A DNA stretch of 64,000 nucleotides, taken from positions 62,001 to 126,000 of the forward strand of contig ONEF01000003.1 in assembly GCA_900316795.1 (NCBI GenBank), in the 5' to 3' direction. How positions within the stretch are numbered: the stretch's first letter is position 1; each line of letters starts with the position of its first letter. Shown here piece after piece: positions 51,020-61,991 of the stretch. Below the pieces are notes generated by a model that saw only the letters and a program-made list of their open reading frames with translations, ran no database searches and had not been told where the DNA came from. The position numbers were made by a program, and so were the translations under genes. Source of the DNA: an uncultured Bacteroidales bacterium (GTDB lineage Bacteria > Bacteroidota > Bacteroidia > Bacteroidales > UBA932).

Positions 51020-54000
51020 ATGCCTCAAAATATTAATAATCAGCGAATTTCGTTCGCAACGTCAAAGACGCTACTAGACTATCCTGATTTTCTCGAGGTA
51101 CAGCTGAAGTCGTTCAGAGAGTTCTTCCAACTGGGCACGACAGCAGAAAACAGAAAGAATGAAGGCCTGTACAAGGTCTTCCAGGAAGCGTTTTCACAGA
51201 ATTCGGAACCTTCAGGTATAAGGGACACCCGCAACAACTTCGTTCTGGAGTTTCTTGATTATACCATAGACCCTCCAATCTACTCCGAAGAAGAGTGTAT
51301 GGACAGGGGTCTGACTTACAGTGTTCCAATGAGGGCCAAGCTCAAACTTTCCTGCACAGATCCTGAGCATGAAGACTTTGAGCAGGTAATCCAGGATGTG
51401 TTCCTGGGTTATATCCCGTATATGACACCTAGAGGTACCTTCATCATAAACGGATCTGAGAGAATCGTGGTTTCCCAGCTGCACCGCTCTCCTGGCGTAT
51501 TCTTCGGCCAGAGCATGCACCAGAACGGAACCAAACTGTATTCTGCCAGAATCATTCCTTTCAAGGGATCTTGGATAGAGTTTACGACCGATATCAACAA
51601 GGTGATGTACGCATACATCGACAGAAAGAAGAAACTGCCTGTAACCACCTTGCTCAGGGCTATCGGATTCGAATCAGACAAAGACATACTCAACATCTTC
51701 AATCTTGCCCAGGAGGTAAGGGCGACCCAGGAAGAGCTTGAGAAGCATATTGGCCAGAGACTGGCAGCCAGAGTCCTCAAGAAATGGTATCAGGACTGGA
51801 TTGATGAGGACACTGGAGAAGTCATCTACATGGAAAGGGATATGGTGGTGGTTGAAAGAGGAACCGTCCTCACCGAAGAAGTTATCGGCAAAATCATTGA
51901 CGCCGGTGCTGACTATATCCAGCTCCACAACGAAGATGCAGTTTCCGCTGAGTTTGACATTATCTACAACACTCTCCAGAAAGATACATGCAACACGCAG
52001 AAGGATGCTATCACATACACTTACAGGCAGCTCAGAAATTCTGAACCACCTGATGAGGCAACGGCAAGAGACGTTATTGAGAAGCTTTTCTTCTCCGACA
52101 AGAGATACGACCTCGGCACAGTTGGAAGGTACAGGCTCAACAAGAAGTTGAACCTCAACACTTCAGAGGATGTAAGGGTACTTACAAAGCAGGATATCAT
52201 CGAGATTATCCGCTATCTCATCCAGCTTATCAACTCCAAAGCTACGGTTGACGATATCGACCACCTGAGCAACAGAAGAATCCGCACTGTCGGCGAGCAG
52301 CTTGCAAACCAGTTCAGTGTAGGTCTTGCCAGAATGGCCAGAACCATCAGAGAGAAAATGAACGTGAGAGACAACGAGGTGTTCACTCCTTCAGACCTGA
52401 TCAACTCCAAGACATTGTCCTCAGTCATCAACTCTTTCTTCGGCACCAGCCAGCTGTCACAGTTCATGGACCAGACCAACCCTCTGGCTGAGATGACTCA
52501 CAAGAGAAGGCTGTCTGCACTTGGTCCGGGAGGTCTTAGCCGAGACAGAGCCGGATTCGAGGTACGTGACGTTCACTACACTCACTACGGACGTCTCTGC
52601 CCTATCGAGACTCCGGAAGGACCGAACATCGGTCTGATTTCCTCTCTTTGCGTTTATGCAAGAATCAACAATCTCGGTTTCATCGAGACACCTTACCGCA
52701 AGGTTAACAACGGAGTTGTGGACCTTTCAAATGAAGGTTTTGTCTATATGAGCGCTGAAGAGGAAGAAAACCAGATGGTTGCACAGGCCAACGTCAATCT
52801 TGACGAAAACGGCAACATTCTTGACGACAGGATCAAATGCCGTTGGCAGGCTGACTATCCGGTTGTTGGAAAGGATGAAGTTCACCTTATCGATGTGGCT
52901 CCTAACCAGATCGCCTCAATCGCAGCTTCCCTGATCCCGTTCCTCGAGCATGATGACGCTAACCGTGCCTTGATGGGATCCAACATGATGAGACAGGCAA
53001 TTCCTATCATCAACCCGGAAGCCCCTATCGTAGGTACAGGTCTGGAAGGTCCGGTTATGAGAGACTCCAGAACCCAGATTGCCGCAGAGGGAGCCGGTGA
53101 GGTTGTGTTCGTTGATGCGAACCAGATCAAGATCAAATACGACAAGACTGAAGAGGAGAAGTTCATAAGCTTCTCTCCTGAGATCACCACTTACAACCTT
53201 CCTATGTACAGGAAGACCAACCAGAGCACTTCTGTACGCCTGAAGCCGATCGTGAGAAAGGGCGACAGGGTAACCAAGGGCCAGATACTTACAGAGGGAT
53301 ATGCTTCCCAGAACGGAGAGCTTGCCCTTGGCAGGAACCTCAAGGTGGCCTTCATGCCTTGGAAGGGATACAACTATGAGGACGCGGTAGTTCTCAGCGA
53401 AAGGATAGTAAGGGAGGATATCCTCACTTCCGTCCATGTTGACGAGTACCTGCTTGAGGTAAGAGATACCAAGAGAGGTCCGGAGGAACTGACAAAGGAT
53501 ATTCCTAATGTCAGCGATGATGCTACCAAGAATCTGGATGACAACGGAATAATCCGTATCGGTGCAACTGTCCAGCCTGGTGACATCCTGATCGGAAAGA
53601 TCACTCCTAAGGGTGAAACCGATCCTTCTCCGGAGGAGAAACTCCTCAGGGCCATCTTCGGCGACAAGGCCGGTGACGTAAAGGACGCTTCCCTGAAGGC
53701 TTCAGCTTCCCTGACCGGTACCGTTATCGGAAAGAGACTTTTCTGCAAGGCCGGACAAGGCAAGATGACCGACAAGGAAAGAAAGAACTTCAAGGCCAAG
53801 GTCAAGGAAGAAGGCGCAAAGGCAAAACAGGAATACGAAAAGAAGTGCCAGGAGCTGAAAGATCTCTTCATGGAGAAGATGATGACCCTTCTCGGCAAAA
53901 AGACTTCCCAGGGTGTTTCAGACATCTTCGGAACCGTAGTCATTTCAAAGGGCACCAGCTTCAAGAAAGATGTTCTGGAGAATATTGACAACTTTGAGCT

Positions 54001-54877
54001 CATCAATCCGTCCAAATGGACTGCAGACAAGCATACGAATGAGCTTGTAAGAGATTTGATCCATAATTATCTGACTGAATACAAAGAGATTACCGCCAGG
54101 TATAAGAGAAAGGAATTTGACATTCAGCAGGGTGATGATCTTCCTAGCGGAGTAATGCAGATCGCCAAGGTCTATATTGCCAAGAAGAGAAAGATCATGG
54201 TTGGTGACAAGGTTGCCGGACGCCATGGAAACAAGGGTATCGTAGCAAAGATCGTCAGCGACGAGGATATGCCTTTCATGGAAGACGGAACCATAATGGA
54301 TATCGTCCTCAACCCTCTGGGTGTGCCTTCACGTATGAACCTCGGCCAGATCTATGAGACCGTTCTCGGATGGGCTGGAAAGGAACTGGGTCTGAAGTTT
54401 GCCACCCCTATCTTTGACGGTGCCTCACTGGAGAACATCTGTGAATACACAGACAAGGCCGGACTGCCAAGATACGGAGAAACCAGACTCCGCGATGGTG
54501 GTACCGGAGAACTCTTTGACCAGCCGGCGACTGTGGGCGTTATTTATATGATCAAGCTCGACCACATGGTAGAAGACAAGATGCATGCACGTTCTACAGG
54601 TCCTTACTCTCTGATCACTCAGCAGCCTCTGGGCGGAAAGGCTCAGCTCGGAGGACAGAGATTCGGAGAGATGGAGGTTTGGGCGCTGGAAGCATTCGGT
54701 GCTGCCAACATACTTCAGGAGATCCTTACTATCAAGTCAGACGACATTACCGGCAGAAGCCGTGCGTACGAGGCGATAGTCAAGGGCGAACCGATGCCTG
54801 CACCTAACATTCCGGAATCTCTGAACGTGCTGCTGCACGAGCTCAGGGGTCTGGGACTCAGTGTTCACTTGGATTAA
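51020..54877 (+). CDS. rpoB: RNA polymerase beta subunit
   Basis: The 1285-residue product has the beta-subunit landmarks. The rifampicin-pocket region runs through [20 protein letters not shown] and [35 protein letters not shown], the [15 protein letters not shown] segment and the C-terminal clamp ([20 protein letters not shown]) follow. In the rifampicin region the usual Ser, Gln, Asp, His and Arg positions look wild-type. It is followed by rpoC after 25 bases. Confidence 0.98.
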   Translation: MPQNINNQRISFATSKTLLDYPDFLEVQLKSFREFFQLGTTAENRKNEGLYKVFQEAFSQNSEPSGIRDTRNNFVLEFLDYTIDPPIYSEEECMDRGLTYSVPMRAKLKLSCTDPEHEDFEQVIQDVFLGYIPYMTPRGTFIINGSERIVVSQLHRSPGVFFGQSMHQNGTKLYSARIIPFKGSWIEFTTDINKVMYAYIDRKKKLPVTTLLRAIGFESDKDILNIFNLAQEVRATQEELEKHIGQRLAARVLKKWYQDWIDEDTGEVIYMERDMVVVERGTVLTEEVIGKIIDAGADYIQLHNEDAVSAEFDIIYNTLQKDTCNTQKDAITYTYRQLRNSEPPDEATARDVIEKLFFSDKRYDLGTVGRYRLNKKLNLNTSEDVRVLTKQDIIEIIRYLIQLINSKATVDDIDHLSNRRIRTVGEQLANQFSVGLARMARTIREKMNVRDNEVFTPSDLINSKTLSSVINSFFGTSQLSQFMDQTNPLAEMTHKRRLSALGPGGLSRDRAGFEVRDVHYTHYGRLCPIETPEGPNIGLISSLCVYARINNLGFIETPYRKVNNGVVDLSNEGFVYMSAEEEENQMVAQANVNLDENGNILDDRIKCRWQADYPVVGKDEVHLIDVAPNQIASIAASLIPFLEHDDANRALMGSNMMRQAIPIINPEAPIVGTGLEGPVMRDSRTQIAAEGAGEVVFVDANQIKIKYDKTEEEKFISFSPEITTYNLPMYRKTNQSTSVRLKPIVRKGDRVTKGQILTEGYASQNGELALGRNLKVAFMPWKGYNYEDAVVLSERIVREDILTSVHVDEYLLEVRDTKRGPEELTKDIPNVSDDATKNLDDNGIIRIGATVQPGDILIGKITPKGETDPSPEEKLLRAIFGDKAGDVKDASLKASASLTGTVIGKRLFCKAGQGKMTDKERKNFKAKVKEEGAKAKQEYEKKCQELKDLFMEKMMTLLGKKTSQGVSDIFGTVVISKGTSFKKDVLENIDNFELINPSKWTADKHTNELVRDLIHNYLTEYKEITARYKRKEFDIQQGDDLPSGVMQIAKVYIAKKRKIMVGDKVAGRHGNKGIVAKIVSDEDMPFMEDGTIMDIVLNPLGVPSRMNLGQIYETVLGWAGKELGLKFATPIFDGASLENICEYTDKAGLPRYGETRLRDGGTGELFDQPATVGVIYMIKLDHMVEDKMHARSTGPYSLITQQPLGGKAQLGGQRFGEMEVWALEAFGAANILQEILTIKSDDITGRSRAYEAIVKGEPMPAPNIPESLNVLLHELRGLGLSVHLD

Positions 54878-54902
54878 TTGACAATTAAGAAATCATAACA
54901 AT

Positions 54903-57900
54903 ATGCCTTTAAAGAAAGATACTAAAGTTAAGAGCAATTTCAGCAAGATAACCATCGGCCTTGCCTCTCCTGAAGAGATTCTGGAGAGGTCACACGGCGA
55001 GGTTCTGAAGCCGGAAACTGTTAACTACCGTACATACAAGCCGGAAAGAGACGGTCTGTTCTGCGAGAGAATCTTCGGTCCTACAAAGGATTACGAGTGC
55101 TCCTGCGGAAAGTACAAGAGGATCCGCTACCGTGGTATCGTCTGCGACCGTTGCGGTGTAGAGGTAACAGAGAAGAAGGTCAGAAGAGAAAGGATGGGAC
55201 ACATTTCCCTGACAGTTCCTGTGGCTCATATCTGGTATTTCCGTTCTACTCCTAACAAGATAGGCTCGCTCCTGGGCATCAAGAGCAAACAGCTGGATGC
55301 CATCATCTATTATGAAAGGTATGTGGTAATCCAGGCCGGAGTAGCCGCCGAAAGCGGCGTAAAGGAACTTGACCTTCTCAGCGAAGACGAGTACCTTGCT
55401 CTGTTGGACACTCTTCCTAAGGACAATGCACTTCTTCCGGACGATGATCCTGCAAAGTTCATCGCCGAGATGGGTGCCGGTGCAATCTACAAGCTCCTTT
55501 CCAAGATAGACCTTGACGAGATTTCATACTCACTGCGCCACTCTCTGGAAACAGAGACCAGCCAGCAGAGAAAGGCCGAAGCCCTCAAGAGGCTCAGCAT
55601 AATCGAGGCTTTCAGGGATTCAAGGGAGATCAACCGTCCTGAGTGGATGATCCTGAAGGTGATTCCTGTTATCCCGCCGGATCTCAGACCATTGGTTCCA
55701 CTGGATGGAGGAAGATTTGCAACTTCCGATTTGAACGACCTGTATCGCCGAGTTATAATCCGCAACAACAGACTCAAGAAACTCATCGAGATCAAGGCTC
55801 CTGAAGTTATCCTCAGGAACGAGAAGAGAATGTTGCAGGAGGCTGTGGACTCCCTGTTCGACAACTCAAAGAAGTCCAACACCATCAAGAGCGAATCCAA
55901 CAGAGCTCTCAAGTCTCTGTCAGATTCCTTGAAGGGAAAGCAGGGAAGATTCCGCCAGAACCTCCTCGGAAAGAGAGTTGACTACTCAGCCCGTTCAGTT
56001 ATCGTTGTAGGTCCTGAACTCAAGATGCATGAGTGCGGACTTCCTAAATTCATTGCCGCTGAGCTTTACAAGCCGTTCATTATCAGGAAACTTCTTGAGA
56101 GAGGCGTGGTAAAGACCGTAAAGAGCGCAAAGAAGATGGTTGACCGCAAGGATTCCGTTATCTGGGATATCCTGGAGAACGTGATGAAAGGTCATCCTGT
56201 ACTTCTGAACCGTGCTCCTACCCTGCACAGACTCGGTATCCAGGCATTCCAGCCTAAGCTTATCGAGGGCAAGGCCATCCAGCTGCACCCTCTGGCTTGT
56301 ACCGCGTTCAACGCAGACTTTGACGGAGACCAGATGGCTGTACACCTTCCTCTTGGAAATGCAGCCGTACTTGAGGCTCAGCTGCTTATGCTCGGAAGCC
56401 ACAACATCCTCAACCCTGCCAACGGAGCCCCTATCACGGTTCCATCACAGGACATGGTGCTCGGTCTCTACTATATTACAAAGGAAAGAGCCGGCATGAA
56501 GGGAGAAGGCGGAAGATTCTATTCTCCTGAGGAAGTTATCATAGCTTACAACGAGCAGAGACTGGACATCCATTCCAAGATCAAGGTTCGCCTGCCTATA
56601 GACTTGACAGATCCTTCAAAGGGTTATCATCTTGTGGACACCACCACTGGAAGAATTCTCTTCAACCAGGTGGTTCCTAAGGAAGTAGGATACCTGAACA
56701 CTCTGATCAACAAGAAGGCCCTCAGAGATATCATCTCACTGGTCATCAAGACTTGCGGTGTGATGAGGACAACCCAGTTCCTGGACGACATCAAGAATAT
56801 GGGTTATCTGATGGCATTCCGCGGAGGACTTTCCTTCAACCTCGGAAACGTCATCGTTCCTGCCGGAAAGCAGAAACTCATAGACGACGGTTACAAGAAG
56901 GCAGACGAAGTCAAGTTCAACTTTGACAACGGTCTTATTACCAACAACGAGCGCTACAACCAGATTATCGATATCTGGACCAATGTCAACAACGAGCTCA
57001 GTAAAGTTGTGGTAAACGAGATTTCAGCAGACAACGAGGGATTCAACCCTGTATGGATGATGCTGGATTCCGGAGCCCGTGGATCCAAGGAGCAGATCCG
57101 TCAGCTCTGCGGTATGAGAGGTCTGATGGCCAAGCCTCAGAAATCAGGAGCAACCGGAGGAAACGAAATCATCGAGAATCCTATTCTGGCCAACTTCAAG
57201 GAAGGACTGTCAGTTCTGGAGTACTTCATCTCCACTCACGGTGCCCGTAAGGGTCTGGCTGATACCGCTTTGAAGACAGCGGACGCTGGTTACCTGACCA
57301 GAAGGCTCGTGGACGTTTCTCACGATGTTATCGTAACTGAGGAAGACTGCGGAACCCTCAGAGGTCTTGTGGCTACAGAAATCAAGAACAAGGACGAAGT
57401 TGTAGAAACCCTCTACGACAGAATCCTCGGAAGGACAACCGTACACGAGATTTATGACCCTACCAACGGTGAACTGATCATCGGAGCCGGTGAGGAAATC
57501 ACAGAAGAGATTGCAGCCAAGATCGAGAGCCTCCCTATCGAGGCCGTCGAGATCCGAAGCGTACTCACCTGCGAAAGCAAGAAGGGAGTCTGCGCCAAGT
57601 GCTACGGACGTAACCTTGCACGCAACAAGATGGTGGAGAAGGGAGAAGTTGTCGGAGTCATCGCTGCACAGAGTATCGGTGAGCCTGGTACACAGCTTAC
57701 CCTTAGAACATTCCACGTCGGTGGTACTGCAAGTGCCTCTGTTGCCGAGAACGAAATCGTATCCAAGTATGAAGGAAGGCTCGAATTCGAAGAACTCCGC
57801 ACCTTGGACAAGATCGGTGAAAACGGTGAGAAGCAGACCATCGTAATCGGCCGCGGCACGGAGCTCAGGATAGTGAACGCAGACAGCGGTATTTCAATGT

Positions 57901-59201
57901 CTGAGTACCGAATCCCTTACGGTTCAATTCTTTACAAGAAGAACAACGAACTCGTAAAGAAAGGCGACAAGATCTGCGAATGGGATGCCTACAACGCTCT
58001 TACCCTTGCCGACGTTGACGGTAAGATAGCTTATGACCAGCTCGTTGAAAACGAGACGTTCAAGACAGAACTTCTGGATGAATTCTCCAACCACGTGGAC
58101 AGAGTTGTCATAGACTCAAAGGACAAGAACAAGAACCCTGTCATCAAGATTGTTGACTCACAAGGCAATGACCTCAAGAGCTACAACCTTCCGCTGGGTG
58201 CCCATATCATGGTCAACGACGGTCAGGAAGTAAAAGCCGGTGACACTATCGTGAAGATACCTAGAGCCGCCTCTTCAAAGGCCGGTGACATCACCGGAGG
58301 TCTTCCTAGAGTAACCGAACTCTTTGAGGCAAGAAATCCTTCCAACCCGGCTATCGTCGCCGAGATAAACGGAGACGTCCAGATGGGCAAGATCAAGAGA
58401 GGTAACCGCGAGATCATCATCAAGTCCCGCAGAGGAGACCAGGAAAAGCATTATCTCGTTCCTCTGACCAAGCAGATCCTTGTTCAGGAAAACGACTATG
58501 TAAAAGCCGGAGACCCGCTTTCAGACGGAAGCATCGCTCCTGCAGACATCCTGAGGATCCTCGGTCCTACAAAGGTTCAGGAGTACATTGTCAATGAGGT
58601 TCAGGCCGTTTACAGAATGCAGGGCGTGAAGATCAACGACAAGCACTTCGAGGTAATCGTAAGACAGATGATGCGCAAAGTCCAGGTTGTGGATCCGGGT
58701 GATACCCGCTTCCTCCCTGAGCAGCTGGTTGACCGTCAGGAATTCTTCAAGCAGAATGATGACCTCTGGGACAAGATGGTTGTCACCAATGCAGGAGATT
58801 CCAAGAACCTCCGTCCAGGCCAGATTGTTACGGTAAGGACTCTCAAGGATGAGAACTCATCTCTGAAGAGACAGGCTCTCAAGATTGTGGAGGCACGTAA
58901 TCCGGTTCCTGCTACAGCAGACCAGATTCTCCAGGGTATCACAAGAGCCGCTCTGAAGACCAGCAGCTTCATGAGTGCCGCTTCATTCCAGGAGACCACA
59001 AAGGTTCTTTCCGAAGCCGCAATCTACGGAAAGACAGACACTTTGGAAGGTCTGAAGGAAAATGTCATCTGCGGTCATCCGATACCTGCAGGTACCGGAC
59101 TGAGAGACTATGAAAAGATTGTAGTAACCTCAGCAGAAGAGTACCAGAAGATGATGAAAGCCCAGGCGGAACTTGCCCAGCAGGCAATCTCAGCCGAGTA
59201 A
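54903..59201 (+). CDS. rpoC: RNA polymerase beta-prime subunit
   Basis: The 1432-residue product has the zinc-binding start ([20 protein letters not shown]), the active-site metal loop ([18 protein letters not shown]) and a second zinc cluster ([13 protein letters not shown]). The trigger-loop/bridge-helix part contains [20 protein letters not shown], and the C-terminus [20 protein letters not shown]. It completes the polymerase core with rpoB. A terminator follows at 59251. Confidence 0.98.
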   Translation: MPLKKDTKVKSNFSKITIGLASPEEILERSHGEVLKPETVNYRTYKPERDGLFCERIFGPTKDYECSCGKYKRIRYRGIVCDRCGVEVTEKKVRRERMGHISLTVPVAHIWYFRSTPNKIGSLLGIKSKQLDAIIYYERYVVIQAGVAAESGVKELDLLSEDEYLALLDTLPKDNALLPDDDPAKFIAEMGAGAIYKLLSKIDLDEISYSLRHSLETETSQQRKAEALKRLSIIEAFRDSREINRPEWMILKVIPVIPPDLRPLVPLDGGRFATSDLNDLYRRVIIRNNRLKKLIEIKAPEVILRNEKRMLQEAVDSLFDNSKKSNTIKSESNRALKSLSDSLKGKQGRFRQNLLGKRVDYSARSVIVVGPELKMHECGLPKFIAAELYKPFIIRKLLERGVVKTVKSAKKMVDRKDSVIWDILENVMKGHPVLLNRAPTLHRLGIQAFQPKLIEGKAIQLHPLACTAFNADFDGDQMAVHLPLGNAAVLEAQLLMLGSHNILNPANGAPITVPSQDMVLGLYYITKERAGMKGEGGRFYSPEEVIIAYNEQRLDIHSKIKVRLPIDLTDPSKGYHLVDTTTGRILFNQVVPKEVGYLNTLINKKALRDIISLVIKTCGVMRTTQFLDDIKNMGYLMAFRGGLSFNLGNVIVPAGKQKLIDDGYKKADEVKFNFDNGLITNNERYNQIIDIWTNVNNELSKVVVNEISADNEGFNPVWMMLDSGARGSKEQIRQLCGMRGLMAKPQKSGATGGNEIIENPILANFKEGLSVLEYFISTHGARKGLADTALKTADAGYLTRRLVDVSHDVIVTEEDCGTLRGLVATEIKNKDEVVETLYDRILGRTTVHEIYDPTNGELIIGAGEEITEEIAAKIESLPIEAVEIRSVLTCESKKGVCAKCYGRNLARNKMVEKGEVVGVIAAQSIGEPGTQLTLRTFHVGGTASASVAENEIVSKYEGRLEFEELRTLDKIGENGEKQTIVIGRGTELRIVNADSGISMSEYRIPYGSILYKKNNELVKKGDKICEWDAYNALTLADVDGKIAYDQLVENETFKTELLDEFSNHVDRVVIDSKDKNKNPVIKIVDSQGNDLKSYNLPLGAHIMVNDGQEVKAGDTIVKIPRAASSKAGDITGGLPRVTELFEARNPSNPAIVAEINGDVQMGKIKRGNREIIIKSRRGDQEKHYLVPLTKQILVQENDYVKAGDPLSDGSIAPADILRILGPTKVQEYIVNEVQAVYRMQGVKINDKHFEVIVRQMMRKVQVVDPGDTRFLPEQLVDRQEFFKQNDDLWDKMVVTNAGDSKNLRPGQIVTVRTLKDENSSLKRQALKIVEARNPVPATADQILQGITRAALKTSSFMSAASFQETTKVLSEAAIYGKTDTLEGLKENVICGHPIPAGTGLRDYEKIVVTSAEEYQKMMKAQAELAQQAISAE

Positions 59202-59250
59202 AAGCACTAAGCGAAAGACCGGTGCACATACCGGTTTCAGCAAATTCACA

Positions 59251-59283
59251 AGAGGTTGACTTCACAGTCAGCCTCTTTTTTTC
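59251..59283 (+). terminator. Terminator of the rpoBC operon
   Basis: AGAGGTTGAC, loop TTCACA, GTCAGCCTCT form a 10-base stem with one G-T pair, followed by a T-run. Confidence 0.88.
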
Positions 59284-59354
59284 ACCCTAACGAGCATAAC
59301 ACCATCGCGGAATAATACACACAGACTGATACGGATAAAAAACACCCGTAACAA

Positions 59355-59387
59355 TTTGCGTTACATCAGGATAATTTCATACTTTTG
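59355..59387 (+). promoter_or_regulatory. Promoter of the thioredoxin-like lipoprotein gene
   Basis: TTTG at 59355-59358, 21 bases, then TACTTTTG at 59380-59387 match the -33/-7 consensus. About 70 bases of A-rich leader follow. Confidence 0.65.
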
Positions 59388-59466
59388 AAACCAGATTCAA
59401 GAAGCAGACCTTCTTCTTCAAAAAGATTAAAACTATTTACATCATAAACATTATTACAATCTTATC

Positions 59467-60582
59467 ATGAAAAAGATATTCATCATGACGGTAGCCGCAT
59501 TGGCAGCATTCTCATGCACAGAGAAAAAGCCTGGCTATACCGTTACCGTAAATGCTGGAGATGGGGAGTTTACAAGCTTCATCCTGACAAACAACGACAA
59601 AGACAACCCTGTAGCTGACACAGTAGCCGTAGCTGAAAACAAGGCTGTATTCACCGGTCAGATAGAAGGATTTGACGTATTCACCGTAAAAGGTGTCAAG
59701 GATGGCGAGGAGCCTGCTTACCTTACCAGATTCTTCCTCGAGAACGCCAACTACACCATTAATCTCGAAGCAGACGGAGACCATTTCCATTCAAAGATCG
59801 AGTCTGACGGACCTATCCAGAAGCAGAGCGACTCTCTCGAGAACCTGATCAAAGCCGTTTACGAAGGCGTTGACATGCACGCACTTGAAAAAGAGTACAC
59901 TGAAGGGGACAAGAAGGTCAAGGACTCCATCATGAGCATTGTGAATGAACTCGGAGAAAAGGCTGAGGCTATATCCAACAGTTTCTTCGACGCCAATCCT
60001 CTCTCTCCTCTGGCTCTCCAGGAGGCAGCCAGCAACATCAGATACATCGGTCTGGATTCAGCAAAGAAGATTATGGAGAAGTTTGCAGCTGCTCCTGAAT
60101 TTGCAAACAACAGACTCTTCAAGAACATCCAAAAAGAGGTTGAAAAGAAAGAGGCTCTTGCTCCAGGTCACCAGGCTCCGGACTTTACCCTCAACGATCC
60201 TGAAGGAAACCCTGTAAAGTTCTCTGATGTATATCCTAACAACAAGGTGACCATGATTGACTTCTGGGCTTCATGGTGCGGGCCGTGCCGCGCTTTCAAC
60301 CCTACCCTCACAAAGATTTACGCAAAGTACAACAAGAAGGGCTTCGGCATCCTCGGCGTATCTTTGGACAAAGAGCAGGACAAGTGGGTAGAGGCCATCA
60401 AGGCAGACAAACTCGTTTGGCAGCATGTTTCTGACCTCAAGTTCTGGGATTGTGAAGCCGGTAAACTTTACAACATCAGCTTCATACCTCAGAGCTACTT
60501 CGTTGACAGCGAAGGCAAGATCCTGCTCGCTTCTCCTTCAGAGGAAGAACTCGAAAGCTTCCTCGAGGAATACCTGAAATAG
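59467..60582 (+). CDS. TlpA-like thioredoxin lipoprotein with DUF4369-like N-terminal domain
   Basis: The 371-residue product has a lipoprotein signal (MKKIFIMTVAALAAFSC). A beta-rich DUF4369-like domain covers about residues 20-125 (YTVTVNAGDGEFTSFILTNN). A helical linker and a C-terminal thioredoxin domain follow, with active site WCGPC (Cys271, Cys274) and cis-Pro in SFIPQSYFV. Such proteins are membrane-anchored thiol-disulfide reductases in the periplasm. A partner that supplies electrons is not encoded nearby. Its stop codon touches the left end of bracketed terminator element copy B. Confidence 0.9.
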   Translation: MKKIFIMTVAALAAFSCTEKKPGYTVTVNAGDGEFTSFILTNNDKDNPVADTVAVAENKAVFTGQIEGFDVFTVKGVKDGEEPAYLTRFFLENANYTINLEADGDHFHSKIESDGPIQKQSDSLENLIKAVYEGVDMHALEKEYTEGDKKVKDSIMSIVNELGEKAEAISNSFFDANPLSPLALQEAASNIRYIGLDSAKKIMEKFAAAPEFANNRLFKNIQKEVEKKEALAPGHQAPDFTLNDPEGNPVKFSDVYPNNKVTMIDFWASWCGPCRAFNPTLTKIYAKYNKKGFGILGVSLDKEQDKWVEAIKADKLVWQHVSDLKFWDCEAGKLYNISFIPQSYFVDSEGKILLASPSEEELESFLEEYLK

Positions 60583-60584
60583 CG

Positions 60585-60690
60585 CTGCCGCTTAAATACT
60601 TGTATTACAACATATTAACCAAACACCCTTCCGCGATTTCGCAGGAGGGTGTTTTTATATTTCGCTGATATTAAATATATTAAGCGGCAG
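60585..60690. repeat. Bracketed terminator element, copy B
   Basis: CTGCCGCTTAA (60585-60595) and TTAAGCGGCAG (60680-60690) bracket a terminator hairpin. Including the preceding GCG, 14 bases at the left edge (GCGCTGCCGCTTAA) are identical to copy A at 39338-39351. The inner sequences are only loosely similar (ACATATTAA.. with ACATTATTAA.., GGAGGGTGTTTTTA with GGAGGGAGTTTTAA). Confidence 0.85.
60621..60656. terminator. Bidirectional terminator between thioredoxin gene and manA
   Basis: AAACACCCTTCCGCG (60621-60635) pairs with CGCAGGAGGGTGTTT (60640-60654) with one mismatch and one G-T pair, 4-base loop. A T-run follows, and an A-run precedes for the other strand. Confidence 0.88.
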
Positions 60691-60746
60691 CAGAGATTGC
60701 ACCTCTTCAAACAGCGTGGATATTCTCTCTTTGAAAATGAGAGCAA

Positions 60747-61922
60747 CTACTCTCTCTCCGAACCGGCTGTCTCCAAATGAGCTTCCACTATCTGGAGACC
60801 GCCGGCCGGGCGGATATCCACCGCTCCGAGTTCTGCCGGAATCAGGTAAAGGTCTCCATTTTTAATTGAAACGCCATTACGTACGCAGCCGGAAGGAAGC
60901 TCCCGGTAGAACAGCGTCCCTTCTCCACTTGTACAGACAAGCACCGTGAATGTACCGAATGAGGAATTGTCGAGCCTGAAAAGTTCTTCTGTCTTGTTTG
61001 ATGAAGTGTTTCTTCCTCCAAGGTTCAGAAAGTTGCTGACAAAATGAGGGCATCTTGCCAAAGGAGTAACACGAGGATCATCATCCTTTGCCAAAACAGA
61101 ACCATCCTTTGCCACACCATCAACATCCTTTGCCGAAAGGGTTTTGACAGGATTCGCATCGCTACATTTCAAGGAAACGGCATCGGCGAATACATTCCTC
61201 TGGAACTCAACATAATCCTCCTGCCTCTCGTCAAAATCGATTGCCTTCAGCGCGTCTTCCAGATCCAGATGGCGGCGTTTGCCTTCTATATCCACCCGGT
61301 TGAAGTCATAGAGGCGGTAGGTGGTGTCTGACGGTTGCTGAATCTCAAGAATCCTCACTCCGGCCCCGATGCTGTGAACGGTTCCGGCAGGGATGAAATA
61401 CCAGTCACCCCTCTTAGGAGAGAAGCGGTTCAGAACATCTTCCAAAGTCCTTTCTCCCTTGGCTATATCTTTTTCCCGTATGGAATTATTTACTATAGTC
61501 CTGAACTCAGGAGCCGTGAATCGTCTTGAGAAGCCAAGCAAAAGTTCCGAATCCGGCTTTGCGTCAAGTACATACCACATTTCAGTCTTGCCGTTTGGAA
61601 GCCCCTTTTCCTTTGCCATCTCTTCGCCCGGATGGACCTGTACAGAAAGCTGCTGGTTGGAATTGATGTACTTTATCAGCAGAGGGAAACGATTCCCGTA
61701 CATATTCCATACATTGTCGCCGACCAGTCTTGCACCATACTTTTCTACCAAAGCAGACAAAGAAAGGCCTGCACCTTCACCAAAATTTTCAGGCACGACG
61801 GATGCCTCTGCCTCAAGACCTTCCACGCATACGGTCTGCCTTCCCTCCATCGCTGAGAGAATCCAGTCTTCACTTCCCCAAATGGTGCCGATATAAACCG
61901 GCTTGAACTTCAACGGGCGCAT
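60747..61922 (-). CDS. manA: Mannose-6-phosphate isomerase, class I
   Basis: The 391-residue product has zinc-site segments QLSVQVHPGEEMAKEKG (Gln and His), GKTEMWYVLDA (Glu) and PAGTVHSIGAGVRILEIQQ (His and catalytic Arg region). It interconverts mannose-6-phosphate and fructose-6-phosphate. Residues about 257-294 are a low-complexity insertion with repeated AKD words (KTLSAKDVDGVAKDGSVLAK), absent from typical family members. The downstream boundary is terminator element copy B. The pyrophosphatase gene lies upstream on the same strand, 69 bases away. Confidence 0.92.
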   Translation of the reverse strand: MRPLKFKPVYIGTIWGSEDWILSAMEGRQTVCVEGLEAEASVVPENFGEGAGLSLSALVEKYGARLVGDNVWNMYGNRFPLLIKYINSNQQLSVQVHPGEEMAKEKGLPNGKTEMWYVLDAKPDSELLLGFSRRFTAPEFRTIVNNSIREKDIAKGERTLEDVLNRFSPKRGDWYFIPAGTVHSIGAGVRILEIQQPSDTTYRLYDFNRVDIEGKRRHLDLEDALKAIDFDERQEDYVEFQRNVFADAVSLKCSDANPVKTLSAKDVDGVAKDGSVLAKDDDPRVTPLARCPHFVSNFLNLGGRNTSSNKTEELFRLDNSSFGTFTVLVCTSGEGTLFYRELPSGCVRNGVSIKNGDLYLIPAELGAVDIRPAGGLQIVEAHLETAGSERE

Positions 61923-61991
61923 ATAAATTCTCCTACTTCTTGCAAAATTCTATATCCAAAGCACTTGCACGACAGTGCCCTATACGGTTGA

